Shown here: positions 8,564 to 19,848 of the stretch, piece by piece
Layout of the letters: every line of letters begins with the position of its first letter
Position numbering within the stretch: position 1 is the stretch's first letter
Origin: an uncultured Verrucomicrobia subdivision 3 bacterium
GTDB taxonomy: Bacteria > Verrucomicrobiota > Verrucomicrobiia > Limisphaerales > UBA11358
Length of the DNA: 50,925 bases
Direction of reading: 5' to 3'
Assembly (NCBI GenBank): GCA_903865745.1
Contig: CAIPKV010000061.1
Location: 1-50,925, forward strand
The notes under the pieces: generated by a model
Database searches by the model: none
Told to the model about the DNA's origin: nothing
What the model saw: only the letters and a program-made list of their open reading frames with translations
Made by a program: the position numbers and the translations under genes

Positions 8564-8975
8564 AATGTCAGCTTACCAGAAAGCCTGAGGCTGTCGAGTG
8601 CGAGGAAAACCAGGGATTTCTTCGAAATTGACAGGAATATCGCGGGAACGGACTTATCACCGCGATGATACATAATAATGTCATGAAAACTTCAGGATAC
8701 AAAGATTGGCTAAACAGTATCGTCAGGAATTAGTTTTAGCGTCAACAGATGCGCCAGCTTGGGATACCACAACGGACTTGGCGAACAAACTGTCGTCTTG
8801 TCAAAACAAGTTACGATGAACTTCCAAAAAACTGGCTAGGTCGGGCAGCAATCTGTTATATTCAGGAGGAAGCAAATGATCTGGGGAGTACATGAGAATT
8901 GAAAACCACCCAAAATTGGTTTTCGATTGTTTAAGAGAAAGCGTATAACTTAAAAAAACTATTGGAACCAAGGTT
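8564..8975. other. Gene-free stretch with possible decayed gene and an inverted repeat
   Basis: About 410 bp without an intact gene before the tRNA. From an ATG at 8683 a short frame (MKTSGYKDWLN) stops at once, but a shift to another frame gives KQYRQELVLAST followed by about 20 more residues, and a third frame gives a stretch with YDELPKNWLGRA (about 8812-8893). This could be a remnant of one small gene broken by two indels, or chance. An 8-bp perfect inverted repeat, GAAAACCA (8901-8908) and TGGTTTTC (8917-8924), lies downstream with no T tract. TATAAC at 8944 is a possible -10 for the tRNA but no convincing -35 is seen. Confidence 0.35.
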
Positions 8976-9063
8976 GCCGGTGTGGCGAAATGGCAGACGC
9001 ACAGGACTTAAAATCCTGGGACTATAAAAAGTCGTGCGGGTTCAAGTCCCGCCACCGGCACCA
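8976..9063 (+). tRNA. tRNA-Leu (anticodon UAA)
   Basis: Acceptor arms GCCGGTG and CACCGGC pair fully, followed by A and an encoded CCA. The anticodon loop CTTAAAA (9007-9013) gives anticodon TAA, reading UUA. The long variable arm and 88-nt length are those of a class II leucine tRNA; the T loop GGTTCAAGTCCC is standard. It stands alone on the plus strand. Confidence 0.97.
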
Positions 9064-9112
9064 AACCAATAAATATCTGTCGACATGCCCGACATCGGTA
9101 AATATCAGATAT

Positions 9113-9292
9113 ATGCTAAATTTTATCGAACAGAAATTCCTCTACCGACTGGATTGCTTGCAGTCCCATAAGCTGGCACATTGGGTTCGCCGGGCGCAGC
9201 GCCGAAACTTGATGATTGCTATAATCATCGGCTTCATTTTTGCCACTTTAGTCGTTGCCATCATGCTTTTTCAGAATCGAGGCCCCCTTTGA
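9113..9292 (+). CDS. Possible small single-span membrane protein
   Basis: A 59-residue frame starting at ATG 9113 shortly after the tRNA. The N-terminal half is basic and aromatic (HWVRRAQRRN near 28-37), followed by one strong hydrophobic helix (LMIAIIIGFIFATLVVAIML, about 34-53) and a short polar tail. The positive-inside pattern is what an inserted single-span protein would show. No ribosome site is evident and no family is recognised, so it may be a real small membrane protein or a chance frame. Confidence 0.35.
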   Translation: MLNFIEQKFLYRLDCLQSHKLAHWVRRAQRRNLMIAIIIGFIFATLVVAIMLFQNRGPL

Positions 9293-9337
9293 AGATTATT
9301 CCTACAAGGGATTAATTGGTCAATTTTATGATAGATT

Positions 9338-9577
9338 TCACCGATTAAGCTTATTAATCATGAAAACAATCACTTCAGCGAAAACAATTGTCGCTACTAT
9401 CACGCCCGCCACAACCGCCAAATGCTGCTGCCGCCGATAAAGATCCAGCTTTGGGAAAAACAACCTGCCTAGGAACCGCGTTGGAGGAAAAGAAATCCGG
9501 TTGTGTGGGCTGACGAGCAGATAGCTGATGCAAAGCACAGCAAGCACAATAGCGGCGTATTTAAGGTCGCGATACAT
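9338..9577 (-). CDS. Possible small two-span membrane protein
   Basis: A 79-residue frame with two clear hydrophobic helices, about residues 8-23 (AAIVLAVLCISYLLVS) and 52-74 (LAVVAGVIVATIVFAEVIVF), joined by a basic loop (RISFPPTRFLGRLF, KLDLYRRQQ). The pattern fits a hairpin membrane protein with a cytoplasmic positive loop. It faces the preceding small plus-strand frame tail to tail. No family is recognised. Confidence rests only on the well-formed helices and charge distribution. Confidence 0.45.
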   Translation of the reverse strand: MYRDLKYAAIVLAVLCISYLLVSPHNRISFPPTRFLGRLFFPKLDLYRRQQHLAVVAGVIVATIVFAEVIVFMINKLNR

Positions 9578-9719
9578 GGGTTATTTTATTCAAACTACGC
9601 TGTCGGTCAACGGAGTCTACTAGTCAGCGGGTTGGACCACGCAAGTAAACCGCAGGCGGAGGGACAATGCCAGCAAAAAACGGTTTGGTTTTCAATGAGT
9701 CGCGCAGTGTTAAGGATTT

Positions 9720-9761
9720 TAAAAAAATCAAACGGCGTCCGATTCTGATCGGACGCCGTTT
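9720..9761 (-). terminator. Rho-independent terminator of the rpoBC operon
   Basis: A 14-bp perfect stem (AAACGGCGTCCGAT / ATCGGACGCCGTTT) with a 4-base loop, 18 bp past the rpoC stop. On the minus strand it is followed by GATTTTTTT, so it is an efficient terminator in the direction of rpoC. Confidence 0.95.
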
Positions 9762-9778
9762 ATTAATTTACAATTGGC

Positions 9779-12700
9779 TCAGGCTAGAAGTGGATTATGT
9801 TCTGCAGGAGCTTCAGCCTCTTCGGTTTCCGGCTCGTCGGGTAATTCGACTAGCGGATTAAGTGTCACCTTACGGTGAATGTCAAAACCCGTTCCCGCCG
9901 GAATGATATGACCCATAATGACGTTTTCCTTGAACCCGCGTAGCGAGTCGATTTTAGACCGTGTCGCGGCCTCGGTCAACACGCGGGTCGTGTCCTGGAA
10001 GGACGCCGCGCTCAGGAAGCTGTCGGTTTCGAGCGAGGCCTTGGTGATGCCGAGCAGCACGGGAACGGCTTCTGCCGGCTTGCCACCCTTCTTCTCCACG
10101 GCTTCGTTCTCGGCCTCGAATTCGAGCTTGTCAATCTGCTCTCCCCAGAGGAACTGGGTATCGCCGGTCTCGGTGACACGAATCTTGCGCAGCATTTGGC
10201 GCACGATGATCTCGATGTGCTTGTCGTTAATCGTCACGCCTTGGAGACGATACACTTCCTGCACTTCGCTGACCAAGTGTTCCTGTAATTCCTGCGGGCC
10301 GCAGACATCCAGAATTTCGTGCGGATCCATCGGACCTTCGGTGAGCTGCTGGCCTTTCTTGACCAGATCGCCCTTGAAGACAATGACATGTTTGCCGATC
10401 GGGATGAGATGCTCTTCCTGTAATTTCGTGACCGGATCGGTAATTAGAACGCAACGCTTGCCGCGCACACTAGGACCGAAGTCTGCAATACCGTCAATCT
10501 TAGATATCTCGGACGCGTCTTTGGGACGTCGGGCTTCGAACAATTCCGCTACGCGGGGCAGACCGCCGGTGATGTCGCGGGTCTTGGCCTGTTTGCGCGG
10601 GGTCTTGGCGATGAGCGTGCCGGGAACAATCTTGTCGGCTTCGTTGACGACGACATGCGCGCCCGACGGAATCGGGTAGTTGGCAACGACTTCGCCCTTC
10701 TCGTCCGACATGATAATCTGCGGATGCAAATCTTCCTTGTGGTCGATGATGACCATGGATTCTTCGCCGGTGGCTTCGTCCACTTCCTGCTTCATGGTGA
10801 CACCTTCGATGATGTCATGGAACTTCACTTTGCCAGCTTTCTCAGAAAGAATCGGGACGTTGTGTGGATCCCATTGCACGAACGTATCGCCCTTCTTGAT
10901 TTTACCACCGTCCTTCACGGAAATAACCGCGCCGATGACGATGATGTGGTTCTCCAGTTCGCGGCCATCCGGCGCGAGAATCTGAATGGAACCGTTTTTG
11001 TTCAAGACGATGCTGTTGCCGTCTTCCAGTTCGACGGAGCGGAGGTCGGTATACTTGACAACACCATCATTCTTGGACTTGATTTGCGGCTGCTTGAATA
11101 CGCCTGCCGCCACACCACCGGTATGGAACGTGCGCATGGTGAGCTGGGTACCAGGTTCACCAATAGACTGCGCAGCGATAATGCCGACAGCCTCGCCGAG
11201 CTTGACCAGCGAGCCAGTCGCCAAGTTCCGGCCGTAGCAGTGACGGCAGATGCCGTGCTTGCTCTCGCACGTGAGCACGGAACGAATGCGGACGCGGTCC
11301 ACCCCAGCGACGTCAATCGCCTTGGCCTTGGACTCGTCAATTTCTTCGTTGGCGCGGATGAGGAATTCCTTCGGGCTAGTCGGATTAACGATGTCGTCGC
11401 AGGCAAAACGTCCCACCAAACGGTCGGAGATTTTGACCACTTCGTCTTCGCCTTCGAATACGGCTGAAACCCAGATGCCGTTCGTGGTGCCGCAATCCGC
11501 TTCCTGGATGATCACGTCCTGTGAAACGTCCACGAGTTTGCGTGTCATGTAACCGGAGTCAGCGGTCTTAAGCGCTGTATCGGCGAGACCTTTGCGCGCA
11601 CCGTGCGTCGAGATGAAGTATTCCAATACGGACAAACCTTCGCGAAAGTTCGCCAAGATCGGCTTCTCAATGATTTCGCCGCTGGGCTTGGCCATCAAAC
11701 CGCGGAGACCCGCAAGCTGACGTACCTGCTGTTTGTTACCACGGGCCCCGGAATCTACCATTAAATAGACGGGGTTGTATTCCTTCTTGCCCTGGTTGGC
11801 CTTTAAGGTGTCGAACATCACACCTGAAATCTGGTCCGTGCAATGCGTCCAAACGTCAACAATTTTGTTATATCGTTCGCCGGAAGTGATGACACCTTTG
11901 CGATATTGCTTCTCAACTTCCTTGATCTGGTTGTGCGCGTTGCGAATCTGCTCATCGCGTTCCTTCGGGACAATCATATCATCAATGCCGATTGACACAC
12001 CAGACTTGGTCGCTTCGCGGAAGCCGATTTCTTTGAGTTTGTCCAACATCACAACGGTCTTGTCGTGGCCGGCAAACTTGTAGCATTTCCAAATCAAATC
12101 ACCGAGGTCGGACTTTTTGACCGGTTTATTATGGAAACCGAGTTCTGACGGCCAGATTTCGCTGAACAACACACGGCCAACGGTCGTATCAATGATTTTC
12201 TTTTCGGCATTGCCAAAAGCGGTCTTTTTACCGAAATCAGGATTTGCCAGACGAATGCGGTCGTGGGTCTTAATGGCATCGTCGCTGTAGGCGTAAATGA
12301 CTTCTTCCTTCGAGCCAAACAGCGGCAACTCGCCCGTGTTGACCGGAACCGGCTTACGCGGTTCGGCCGTAACATAGTAACAGCCAAGAGTAATGTCCTG
12401 CGTAGGCGTAATAATGGGCTTGCCGGACGAAGGCGAGAAGATGTTATTGGTCGCCATCATGAGCAAACGTGCTTCCAGCTGTGCCTCGACAGATAGCGGA
12501 ACGTGAACGGCCATCTGGTCACCGTCGAAGTCAGCGTTGTAAGCGGTACATACTAACGGATGAATACGAATCGCTTCGCCTTCGATGAGTTGCGGTTCAA
12601 ACGCCTGAACAGACAAACGATGCAGTGTCGGCGCGCGGTTTAGTAAAACCGGATGACCTTTCGTTACTTCTTCGAGTACATCCCACACTTCTTTCGTCTG

Positions 12701-13921
12701 GCGCTCAATCATTTTCTTGGCGCTGCGTACGGTGTGAACATATCCCAACTCTTTCAAGCGGCGGATGATAAAAGGCTCGAACAAAACAAGCGCCATCTTC
12801 TTCGGCAGACCGCACTGGTTCAATTTCAACTCCGGTCCGATAACAATGACGGAACGGCCTGAATAGTCGACGCGCTTGCCCAGCAAGTTTTGACGGAAGC
12901 GACCACCTTTACCCTTAAGCATGTCGCTCAAAGATTTCAGGGAACGATTACCCGCACCGGTGACCGGGCGACCGTGACGTCCGTTGTCAAACAACGCATC
13001 CACAGCTTCCTGCAACATCCGTTTCTCGTTACGAATAATTACTTCAGGCGTTTTGAGCTGAAGCAATGTGCGGAGACGATTATTCCGGTTGATAACCCGA
13101 CGATAAAGATCGTTAAGGTCAGAAGTCGCAAAACGACCACCTTCCAACGGAACGAGCGGACGCAAGTCCGGCGGTATTACGGGCAATACGGTAAGAATCA
13201 TCCATTCCGGACGGCTCTTAGACGAGGCGAGGCCCTGCAACAGCTTGATGCGCTTCGCTAGTTTTTTGCGGATTTGCTTACTCTTTGTCTCTGTCATCGC
13301 GATGGCTAGCTCATCCGCCTGCTTGGCGAGATCGACACGTTCGAGCGCCTCACGTACGGCTTCTGCTCCCATCTTAGCGGTGAACGCTTCGGTACCGTAG
13401 GTCTCACGGGCCTCGCGGAGTTCCACTTCCGTGAGCAGTTGATTAGCCTTCAGGGGTGTCGTACCTGGATCGATGACGAGGTAATCTTCATAATAAATGA
13501 CGCGCTCCAGATGGCGTGCAGTCATGTCCAGCGCCAAACCGATACGCGATGGCATGCATTTAAAAAACCAGATGTGCTGTACCGGCACGGCGAGTTCAAT
13601 GTGCCCCATGCGCTCACGCCGAACGCGGGACAAAGTTACTTCTACACCGCAACGATCACAAACAATCCCGCGATGTTTAATGCGCTTATACTTACCACAG
13701 GAACATTCCCAGTCCTTAACTGGGCCAAAAATACGTTCGCAGAAAAGGCCGCCCTTTTCCGGCTTGAACGTACGGTAGTTGATCGTTTCTGGATTCTTGA
13801 CTTCGCCTTTACTCCAAGAACGGATGGCGTCGGGCGACGCTAGCGTTATACCGACATAGTCAACCTGGTTGACTTTTTCAAGGCCGAGTATCTCGCGGGC
13901 GTTTTCTTTGGAAGTGTTCAT
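9779..13921 (-). CDS. rpoC: DNA-directed RNA polymerase subunit beta'
   Basis: A 1380-residue beta' subunit, the catalytic half of RNA polymerase. The first zinc site is Cys73, Cys75, Cys88 and Cys91. The Mg-binding motif NADFDGD is at 462-468 inside the active-site loop, and the second zinc cluster ([11 protein letters not shown]) lies near residue 880. Bridge-helix and trigger-loop sequences ([16 protein letters not shown]) are intact. Length is ordinary for bacteria without large lineage insertions. It follows rpoB by 27 bp and is the last gene of the operon before a strong terminator. The ATG at 13921 is the family start (the N-terminal [14 protein letters not shown] segment follows). Confidence 0.99.
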   Translation of the reverse strand: MNTSKENAREILGLEKVNQVDYVGITLASPDAIRSWSKGEVKNPETINYRTFKPEKGGLFCERIFGPVKDWECSCGKYKRIKHRGIVCDRCGVEVTLSRVRRERMGHIELAVPVQHIWFFKCMPSRIGLALDMTARHLERVIYYEDYLVIDPGTTPLKANQLLTEVELREARETYGTEAFTAKMGAEAVREALERVDLAKQADELAIAMTETKSKQIRKKLAKRIKLLQGLASSKSRPEWMILTVLPVIPPDLRPLVPLEGGRFATSDLNDLYRRVINRNNRLRTLLQLKTPEVIIRNEKRMLQEAVDALFDNGRHGRPVTGAGNRSLKSLSDMLKGKGGRFRQNLLGKRVDYSGRSVIVIGPELKLNQCGLPKKMALVLFEPFIIRRLKELGYVHTVRSAKKMIERQTKEVWDVLEEVTKGHPVLLNRAPTLHRLSVQAFEPQLIEGEAIRIHPLVCTAYNADFDGDQMAVHVPLSVEAQLEARLLMMATNNIFSPSSGKPIITPTQDITLGCYYVTAEPRKPVPVNTGELPLFGSKEEVIYAYSDDAIKTHDRIRLANPDFGKKTAFGNAEKKIIDTTVGRVLFSEIWPSELGFHNKPVKKSDLGDLIWKCYKFAGHDKTVVMLDKLKEIGFREATKSGVSIGIDDMIVPKERDEQIRNAHNQIKEVEKQYRKGVITSGERYNKIVDVWTHCTDQISGVMFDTLKANQGKKEYNPVYLMVDSGARGNKQQVRQLAGLRGLMAKPSGEIIEKPILANFREGLSVLEYFISTHGARKGLADTALKTADSGYMTRKLVDVSQDVIIQEADCGTTNGIWVSAVFEGEDEVVKISDRLVGRFACDDIVNPTSPKEFLIRANEEIDESKAKAIDVAGVDRVRIRSVLTCESKHGICRHCYGRNLATGSLVKLGEAVGIIAAQSIGEPGTQLTMRTFHTGGVAAGVFKQPQIKSKNDGVVKYTDLRSVELEDGNSIVLNKNGSIQILAPDGRELENHIIVIGAVISVKDGGKIKKGDTFVQWDPHNVPILSEKAGKVKFHDIIEGVTMKQEVDEATGEESMVIIDHKEDLHPQIIMSDEKGEVVANYPIPSGAHVVVNEADKIVPGTLIAKTPRKQAKTRDITGGLPRVAELFEARRPKDASEISKIDGIADFGPSVRGKRCVLITDPVTKLQEEHLIPIGKHVIVFKGDLVKKGQQLTEGPMDPHEILDVCGPQELQEHLVSEVQEVYRLQGVTINDKHIEIIVRQMLRKIRVTETGDTQFLWGEQIDKLEFEAENEAVEKKGGKPAEAVPVLLGITKASLETDSFLSAASFQDTTRVLTEAATRSKIDSLRGFKENVIMGHIIPAGTGFDIHRKVTLNPLVELPDEPETEEAEAPAEHNPLLA

Positions 13922-13948
13922 ACGATTTTAATTAAGCAAAGTTTTGTT

Positions 13949-16900
13949 TCAGGGTTCGTTGGAGGTCAAGGCGGCAACGGCCGCCTGCTGCGCATTGTCA
14001 CTGCCAGCATGTTCAATCGGGTTGGAGTAACCAACCTTCACGTCCAGACCGAGTGATTGCATTTCCTTGACTAGCACGTTAAAAGATTCCGGGATGCCAG
14101 CCTCCAGCGAGTTATCACCCTTGACAATGCTTTCGTAAATGCGAGTACGGCCCTGAACGTCGTCGGATTTCACAGTCAATAATTCCTGCAACGTGTAGGC
14201 AGCGCCGTAGGCTTCCATCGCCCACACTTCCATTTCGCCGAAGCGCTGTCCGCCGTATTGCGCCTTGCCACCCAGAGGCTGCTGGGTAACTAGCGAATAT
14301 GGACCTACCGCGCGTGCGTGAATCTTGTCCGCAACCAAATGGCCGAGCTTCATCATGTAAATGTAGCCAACGACAATTTCCTGGTCGAACTGTTCGCCAG
14401 TACGCCCGTCGATCAGATGCGTCTTGGCATGTTCCGGCAAGCCAGCTTGCTTGAGATAACCACGAATATCCCTTTCCTTCATGCCATCAAACACAGGAGT
14501 GGCAAACTTCAAGCCCAGCAGCTTAGCCGCCCAGCCGAGGTGCGTTTCTAAAACCTGCCCGACATTCATACGACTTGGCACACCCAGAGGGTTCAATACG
14601 ATTTCTACGGGCGTTCCGTCCGCCAGATACGGCATATCCTCCTCTTTAACAATCTTGGCAACGACACCCTTGTTACCGTGGCGTCCGGCCATCTTGTCAC
14701 CGACAGACAATTTACGCTTCGACGCGATGTAAACTTTCACAGACTTGACGATGCCGGCTTCGACACCTTCACCGGCTTCGGCGCGTTCCATTTCTTCATC
14801 GTACTGCATCTGCAAATCATCAAACTTCTTTTTGAACTGCCCGATGATTTCATTAATTTTGTTACGAATCGGCGACGGATCGATTTCGATGCGATCGTAA
14901 ACGGTAGCTAACTTACGCAATAGTGTCTTAGTAATTTTGCGATTTGCCGGAATGATAATTTCGCCGGTTTCACTATTGACCACATCAAGCGGAATCTTTT
15001 CACCAAGCAGTATATTACTCAACGCTTCTGTCAACTGATCCTCTAGCTCACCTGTCTTCTTCTTATGATCTTCCTCAATCTGTTTCGCATGGCGTTTTTC
15101 TTCGCTGGAAACCGAGCGACTAACACGGTCAGCATCTTTTTTGGCTGAGACTTTAACGTCCATGACAATGCCGTAAGTTCCAGATGGAACTTTGAGCGAC
15201 GTATCCTTTACGTCCGCAGCCTTTTCACCAAAGATGGCGCGAAGCAAACGTTCTTCCGGCGCGAGTTCGGTTTCAGACTTGGGCGTGATTTTGCCAACAA
15301 GAATATCACCCGGCTTTACTTCTGCACCGATGCGGATAACGCCATCGGTACCGAGGTTTTTCAGTGCTTCATCACCGAGGTTCGGAATATCACGGGTGAT
15401 TTCTTCCGGCCCGAGTTTCGTGTCACGGGCAGCCACTTCAAATTCATCGATGTGAATCGAGGTAAAAATGTCTTCCTTAACAATTTTCTCACTGATCAGA
15501 ATCGCGTCCTCGAAGTTATACCCATTCCACGGCATGAACGCCACGAGTACGTTACGTCCAAGTGCTAACTCCCCACCCTGAGTGCAAGGACCATCAGCCA
15601 AAACTTGGCCCCTCTTAATATGATCGCCCTTCTCAACCAAAATTTTCTGGTTAATGCAGGTGGCCGCATTCGAGCGCATGAACTTGCGAACCGGATAAAC
15701 CGAAACACCGTTTTCCGGGTCGTGTTTAATTTTCTTTTTACCTTCGGGCAAATGACCACTTTCAGTGATGATGATTTGATCACCGCTAACGGACGCAACT
15801 TTGCCAGATGCTTCTGACACCAGCACAGCACGAGAATCGCGGGCTACACGGTCCTCCATGCCCGTGGCGACAAGTGGCGCCTCGGTAACGAGCAGCGGCA
15901 CGGCTTGGCGTTGCATGTTGGAGCCCATCAAAGCACGGTTGGCATCATCATGTTCAAGGAACGGAATCAGCGAGGCAGCAATCGATACAAGTTGCTTCGG
16001 CGATACGTCCATGTAGTCAACTTTGGTCGGCTCTATATCAATAAATTCGCCACGCTGACGACAAACTACGCGATCATCTGTGAAATGACCTTTGTCATCC
16101 ATAACAGAATTCGCCTGTGCAACGATGAACTGCTCTTCTCGATCAGCGGTCAGGTATTCTATTTTTTCTGTGACGCGACCGTTCTCGACCTTGCGGTATG
16201 GTGTTTCAAGGAAGCCGAATTCGTTAATACGCGCGAAAGTCGCAAGGGATGCAATCAAACCAATATTAGGACCTTCTGGAGTTTCAATGGGACAAATGCG
16301 ACCGTAGTGCGATGGATGAACGTCACGGACTTCAAAGCCGGCCCGGTCACGCGAAAGACCACCTGGCCCGAGAGCCGACAAGCGGCGTTTATGGGTCAGC
16401 TCAGCGAGCGGATTAATCTGATCCATGAATTGGGATAACTGGCTACGGCCAAAGAAATCACGGATTACGGCGGAAAGCGCCTTGGGATTGATAAGTTTCT
16501 GGGGCGTCATCGATTCAACGGTTTGATCAAACAAAGTCATTCGCTCCTTGACCAAACGCTCCGTGCGAGACAATCCCACGCGACATTGGTTAGAGAGCAA
16601 TTCACCCACCGTACGAATGCGGCGGCTACCCAAATGATCAATGTCGTCCAGCGAGCCTTCACCCTTCTTGAGTTTTAGTAAATACTTGGTTGCGGCAACC
16701 AAATCTTCTTTGGTCAGAATGCGGCTTTCTCCCTTCATGCCCAGCTTCTGGTTAATCTTATAGCGACCTACGCGACCGAGGTCGTAGCGCTTTTCGTCGA
16801 AAAACAAACGTTTGATGAGCGCGCGGGAGTTGGCGGCGGTCGGTGGATCGCCAGGACGTAAGCGGCGATAAATATCTTTTAGCGCCTCAACTTCATTTTT

Positions 16901-17851
16901 AGCCGGATCTTTCTTCAGGCATTTAATCATGTTTCCCTCGTCCACCGAGGTGTCGACAACCTTGATTTTGGTGATGCCAAGTTCGCCAATCTGTTTCACA
17001 ACGGCTTTTGACAGCGGCTCAAACGCGCGCGCTACAACGAGGCCTTTTTCCTCGTCAGCAACGTCGTGCACAAGGACTCGGTTCTGTAGATCCTCAATCT
17101 TCTCCGCCTCCTTCACCGTCAATTCCTCGATGGTGTAGAACAGCTTCAAAATTTCCTCGTCCGTGCCACGCAGCAGACCCGGATCTTCCTTAGACTTACT
17201 GCCTTTTTCTTTTTCTTCGTGGTCGAGAAAAGACAAAGCACGAAAGAACGTTGTCGTCAAAAATTTACGACGGCGCTTTTTGCGATCGAGATAAACATAG
17301 AGCAAATCGCTGGTGTCGAACATCGCTTCATACCAAGAACCGCGGTCAGGAATGACTCGGAAACTGTGAAGCATTTTGCCATTAGGGTGCTGGGTTGCTT
17401 CAAAAGCGATACCCGGTGAGCGGTGCAACTGGGACACGACCACGCGCTCAGCACCGTTGATGCAAAACGTGCCTTGCGGCGTCATTAGCGGGAGCTCACC
17501 CATAAAAACTTTTTCTTCTTTGGCGCTCTTGCCATCGTCCTTCAGCAGGAATGTGACATACAGCGGGGCGCCATAAGTGGTACCTTCGCGCAGGCATTCG
17601 AGCCAATCCACCTTCGGGGCACCAATTTCGTAAGAAGCGTAGTCAAGTACTACCTTGCCGTCGTAGCTCTGAATGGGAAACACTTCACGAAAGACCGATT
17701 CCAAGCCGACATGCTTCTGGCGCTTAGCCGAAGTCAGATCCGCCTGCAAAAATTCGGCGTAGGAGTTCGTCTGCAATTCAATCATGTTCGGCGGAATGAC
17801 GATTTCCTTGATTTTTCCGAAATTGATACGTTCTGAGGATCGTGATGGCAT
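13949..17851 (-). CDS. rpoB: DNA-directed RNA polymerase subunit beta
   Basis: A 1300-residue beta subunit. The fork-loop/rifampicin region ([13 protein letters not shown] and [13 protein letters not shown]) is recognisable; compared with the E. coli sequence the second residue after DQ is Ile rather than Asn. The GRHGNKGV active-site segment and the C-terminal [14 protein letters not shown]-like stretch (here [10 protein letters not shown]) are intact. A Lys/Glu-rich insertion of more than 100 residues lies between the [10 protein letters not shown] segment and the GDKMAGRHG segment, as in many non-enterobacterial and E. coli beta subunits. It is separated from rplL by about 200 bp containing an attenuator-like hairpin, and precedes rpoC by 27 bp. 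Confidence 0.99.
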   Translation of the reverse strand: MPSRSSERINFGKIKEIVIPPNMIELQTNSYAEFLQADLTSAKRQKHVGLESVFREVFPIQSYDGKVVLDYASYEIGAPKVDWLECLREGTTYGAPLYVTFLLKDDGKSAKEEKVFMGELPLMTPQGTFCINGAERVVVSQLHRSPGIAFEATQHPNGKMLHSFRVIPDRGSWYEAMFDTSDLLYVYLDRKKRRRKFLTTTFFRALSFLDHEEKEKGSKSKEDPGLLRGTDEEILKLFYTIEELTVKEAEKIEDLQNRVLVHDVADEEKGLVVARAFEPLSKAVVKQIGELGITKIKVVDTSVDEGNMIKCLKKDPAKNEVEALKDIYRRLRPGDPPTAANSRALIKRLFFDEKRYDLGRVGRYKINQKLGMKGESRILTKEDLVAATKYLLKLKKGEGSLDDIDHLGSRRIRTVGELLSNQCRVGLSRTERLVKERMTLFDQTVESMTPQKLINPKALSAVIRDFFGRSQLSQFMDQINPLAELTHKRRLSALGPGGLSRDRAGFEVRDVHPSHYGRICPIETPEGPNIGLIASLATFARINEFGFLETPYRKVENGRVTEKIEYLTADREEQFIVAQANSVMDDKGHFTDDRVVCRQRGEFIDIEPTKVDYMDVSPKQLVSIAASLIPFLEHDDANRALMGSNMQRQAVPLLVTEAPLVATGMEDRVARDSRAVLVSEASGKVASVSGDQIIITESGHLPEGKKKIKHDPENGVSVYPVRKFMRSNAATCINQKILVEKGDHIKRGQVLADGPCTQGGELALGRNVLVAFMPWNGYNFEDAILISEKIVKEDIFTSIHIDEFEVAARDTKLGPEEITRDIPNLGDEALKNLGTDGVIRIGAEVKPGDILVGKITPKSETELAPEERLLRAIFGEKAADVKDTSLKVPSGTYGIVMDVKVSAKKDADRVSRSVSSEEKRHAKQIEEDHKKKTGELEDQLTEALSNILLGEKIPLDVVNSETGEIIIPANRKITKTLLRKLATVYDRIEIDPSPIRNKINEIIGQFKKKFDDLQMQYDEEMERAEAGEGVEAGIVKSVKVYIASKRKLSVGDKMAGRHGNKGVVAKIVKEEDMPYLADGTPVEIVLNPLGVPSRMNVGQVLETHLGWAAKLLGLKFATPVFDGMKERDIRGYLKQAGLPEHAKTHLIDGRTGEQFDQEIVVGYIYMMKLGHLVADKIHARAVGPYSLVTQQPLGGKAQYGGQRFGEMEVWAMEAYGAAYTLQELLTVKSDDVQGRTRIYESIVKGDNSLEAGIPESFNVLVKEMQSLGLDVKVGYSNPIEHAGSDNAQQAAVAALTSNEP

Positions 17852-18001
17852 TTTTTATTTTCTGTTAGGCACGGCACACGCCGCACGGATTTTCACTTAA
17901 CGACACAAGGCAAGCCCGTCGTCTTAGACGACCAGCTTGCCAACCGGCAACTGAATTGTTTTACCAAACTAAAATTGTCAATGAGTCCCGCCCTTTGCGG
18001 G

Positions 18002-18037
18002 GATAAAATGGGGCGACGGCAAAATGCCGCCGCCCCG
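18002..18037 (-). terminator. Attenuator-like hairpin between rplL and rpoB
   Basis: An 11-bp stem (18010-18020 with 18026-18036) and 5-base loop lie in the rplL-rpoB spacer. The single imperfect position is A/C on the plus strand but U/G in the minus-strand transcript, so the stem is continuous only in the direction of the operon. ATTTTAT follows. Partial termination between rplL and rpoB is known in E. coli and would lower polymerase subunits relative to L7/L12; that role here is inferred. Confidence 0.75.
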
Positions 18038-18049
18038 AAACCAATCATC

Positions 18050-18439
18050 TTACTTGACTTCGACTTTCGCGCCCGCTTCTTCAAGTTTTTTCTTGGCGGC
18101 GTCAGAATCAGCCTTATTGGCTCCTTCGAGCAAGGTCTTCGGTGCGCCTTCAACCAAAGCCTTGGCTTCGGCGAGACCCAAACCGGCCTTCACTTCACGA
18201 ACAGCCTTAATGACGGCAATTTTCTTGTCCGCCGGAACCGAAGCGATGATCACGTCGAACGTGTCTTTGGCTTCCGCCGGGGCAGCGGTACCACCAGCAG
18301 CAGCGCCACCGGCAGCAGCAACCGCCACGGGTGCTGCGGCAGAAACGCCCCACTTGGTTTCCAGTTGTTTCACGAGGTCGGCGGCTTCAATAACCGTCAA
18401 CTTACTTAATTCTTCCACGATGTTTGCGATGTCAGCCAT
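18050..18439 (-). CDS. rplL: 50S ribosomal protein L7/L12
   Basis: A 129-residue L7/L12 stalk protein, which dimerises on L10 and recruits translational GTPases. The N-terminal dimerisation domain (about 1-30, [17 protein letters not shown]) is followed by an Ala/Gly-rich hinge (about 35-52) and the conserved C-terminal factor-binding domain (KTFDV-like [37 protein letters not shown]). It ends in a Lys/Glu-rich tail. The hinge lacks anything unusual. It lies 138 bp after rplJ; that spacer carries two hairpins. Confidence 0.99.
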   Translation of the reverse strand: MADIANIVEELSKLTVIEAADLVKQLETKWGVSAAAPVAVAAAGGAAAGGTAAPAEAKDTFDVIIASVPADKKIAVIKAVREVKAGLGLAEAKALVEGAPKTLLEGANKADSDAAKKKLEEAGAKVEVK

Positions 18440-18494
18440 ATGCTATTTTCTTTTTTGGTCGTCTCGTCGTCTGCCGGAGCCCCGACAATTTTTA

Positions 18495-18570
18495 GTCCGC
18501 AGCTTGCGGACCGACGATTTACGTTTTTGTTCTTGTTTGTTTGTTCCCCGGCTTGAAAAATTCAAACCGG
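18495..18570 (-). promoter_or_regulatory. Two hairpins in the rplJ-rplL spacer
   Basis: A perfect 7-bp stem GTCCGCA/TGCGGAC with a GCT loop (18495-18511) and a second stem built from CCGG-TTGAA and TTCAA-CCGG with one mismatch (18548-18570). The T tracts on the minus strand are short. They could be processing, stability or translation-control elements for the high rplL yield; this is inferred from position only. Confidence 0.45.
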
Positions 18571-18577
18571 AAATTGT

Positions 18578-19090
18578 TTAGGCACCTTTTTCAGCCTTGG
18601 CCTTGATAACCTGCGCCAACTGCGACGCCGGCGTGTTGATCAAGGTCACCAGTTTCGTCGCCGGCGCATTGAGCAGACCCAGCAACTTGCCACGCAACAC
18701 GTCAATGCTCGGCAAATCCGCCATAGCAATGACACTCTTTTCTTCGAGCCGTTGGTTGTTTAAATAACCAAACTTGAGCTTCAACTTGTCGAACTCGGCA
18801 GCAAAATTCTTTAGCGCCTTTGCGGCGGCCGAAATATCTTTCTTGCCCGTAACCACCGCTATCTGGCCGGCAAGCGAGCCATTCAAGTCGCCGATACCAG
18901 CTTCCTTCGCTGCCACGTTGAACACAGTGTTTTTAACAACGTGAATTTCCGATCCTGCCTGGGCAAGCCTTTTACGCAACTCAGAAAGGTGAGCCACCTT
19001 CAACCCTTGATAACCGACGACGATAAAAAACGGCGAGGCGTTCAACCGACCAATATATTCAGTTGTTAATAATTTTTTTTCAGCACGCAT
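18578..19090 (-). CDS. rplJ: 50S ribosomal protein L10
   Basis: A 170-residue L10, the base of the L7/L12 stalk. The N-terminal rRNA-binding domain contains the family's VVGYQGLKVAHLSELRKRL segment and the KNTVFNVAAKEAG turn, followed by the alpha/beta body (SLAGQIAVVTG) and a C-terminal helix (ASQLAQVIKAKAEKG) that binds L7/L12 dimers. Length matches the family. The ATG at 19090 lies 12 bp from the rplA stop. In other bacteria L10 represses its own operon by binding the leader; no leader fold can be recognised in this short gap. Confidence 0.98.
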   Translation of the reverse strand: MRAEKKLLTTEYIGRLNASPFFIVVGYQGLKVAHLSELRKRLAQAGSEIHVVKNTVFNVAAKEAGIGDLNGSLAGQIAVVTGKKDISAAAKALKNFAAEFDKLKLKFGYLNNQRLEEKSVIAMADLPSIDVLRGKLLGLLNAPATKLVTLINTPASQLAQVIKAKAEKGA

Positions 19091-19101
19091 GGTAAATCCT
19101 T

Positions 19102-19794
19102 TTAGTTGGCGGCAAATTCACGAATGTCCACACGCACGGGCGGACTCATCGTCGCCGAGAGCGTGCAAGAATTGATGTAAGCACCCTTGAGACTGTTCGG
19201 GCGAGCCTTGGCCACGGCCTCAATGACGGCTCGGGCGTTTTCCTCAATCTCTTCGGGCTTGAATGAGGCTTTACCCACGATAACGTGAACGTTCGCCGCT
19301 TTGTCCACCTTGAATTCTACACGACCGGCCTTTACTTCTTTTACAGCCTTCGCCGTGTCTTCGGTGACGGTGCCAGTTTTCGGGTTCGGCATCAGACCGC
19401 GTGGTCCAAGCACTTTGCCCAGCTTGCGAACTTCAATCATCGCTTCGGGCGTCGCAATCGCGACATCAAAATCCGTCCAACCAGAATTGCACTTGGCAAT
19501 CATGTCTTCAAAACCAACATTTTCGGCACCGGCAGCTTTTGCTGCGTCAGCCGCGTTGCCTTTGGCGAAAACAAGTACACGCACCGTCTTGCCGCTGCCA
19601 TGCGGGAGCGGAACGGTGCCACGAACCATCTGATCGGACTGCTTCGGATCAACGCCGAGGCGGAAAGCGAGGTCGATGGTTTCATTGAACTTGGCTTTAG
19701 GAAATTTGGCGAGCACGCCAACGGCTTCCTTGAGGGCGTAGGCTTTTTTGCCGTCAACCACTTCAAGCGCTTTCTTGTATCTTTTGCTGGGCAT
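19102..19794 (-). CDS. rplA: 50S ribosomal protein L1
   Basis: A 230-residue L1, which binds 23S rRNA at the mobile stalk near the E site. Conserved segments include the opening MPSKRYKKALEVVD, RLGVDPKQSDQMVRGTVPLP, the LGPRGLMPNPKTGTVT loop (quoted in part), and the closing KGAYINSCTLSATMSPPVRV. The ATG at 19794 gives the usual N terminus; a TTG six codons upstream adds nothing conserved. The gene follows rplK by about 54 bp. L1 is a translational autoregulator in many bacteria, but I see no obvious operator here. Confidence 0.98.
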   Translation of the reverse strand: MPSKRYKKALEVVDGKKAYALKEAVGVLAKFPKAKFNETIDLAFRLGVDPKQSDQMVRGTVPLPHGSGKTVRVLVFAKGNAADAAKAAGAENVGFEDMIAKCNSGWTDFDVAIATPEAMIEVRKLGKVLGPRGLMPNPKTGTVTEDTAKAVKEVKAGRVEFKVDKAANVHVIVGKASFKPEEIEENARAVIEAVAKARPNSLKGAYINSCTLSATMSPPVRVDIREFAAN

Positions 19795-19848
19795 TTTGTT
19801 TGTGCGGTGCAAACGAGCTTTAGGCTCTCCCGCGATTTTTTGTTTTAA

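Noticed and set aside
8990-9112. Protein frame running through the tRNA-Leu gene
   Set aside because: Most of it is the tRNA read as protein; only the part from the ATG at 9113 is kept as a weak candidate.
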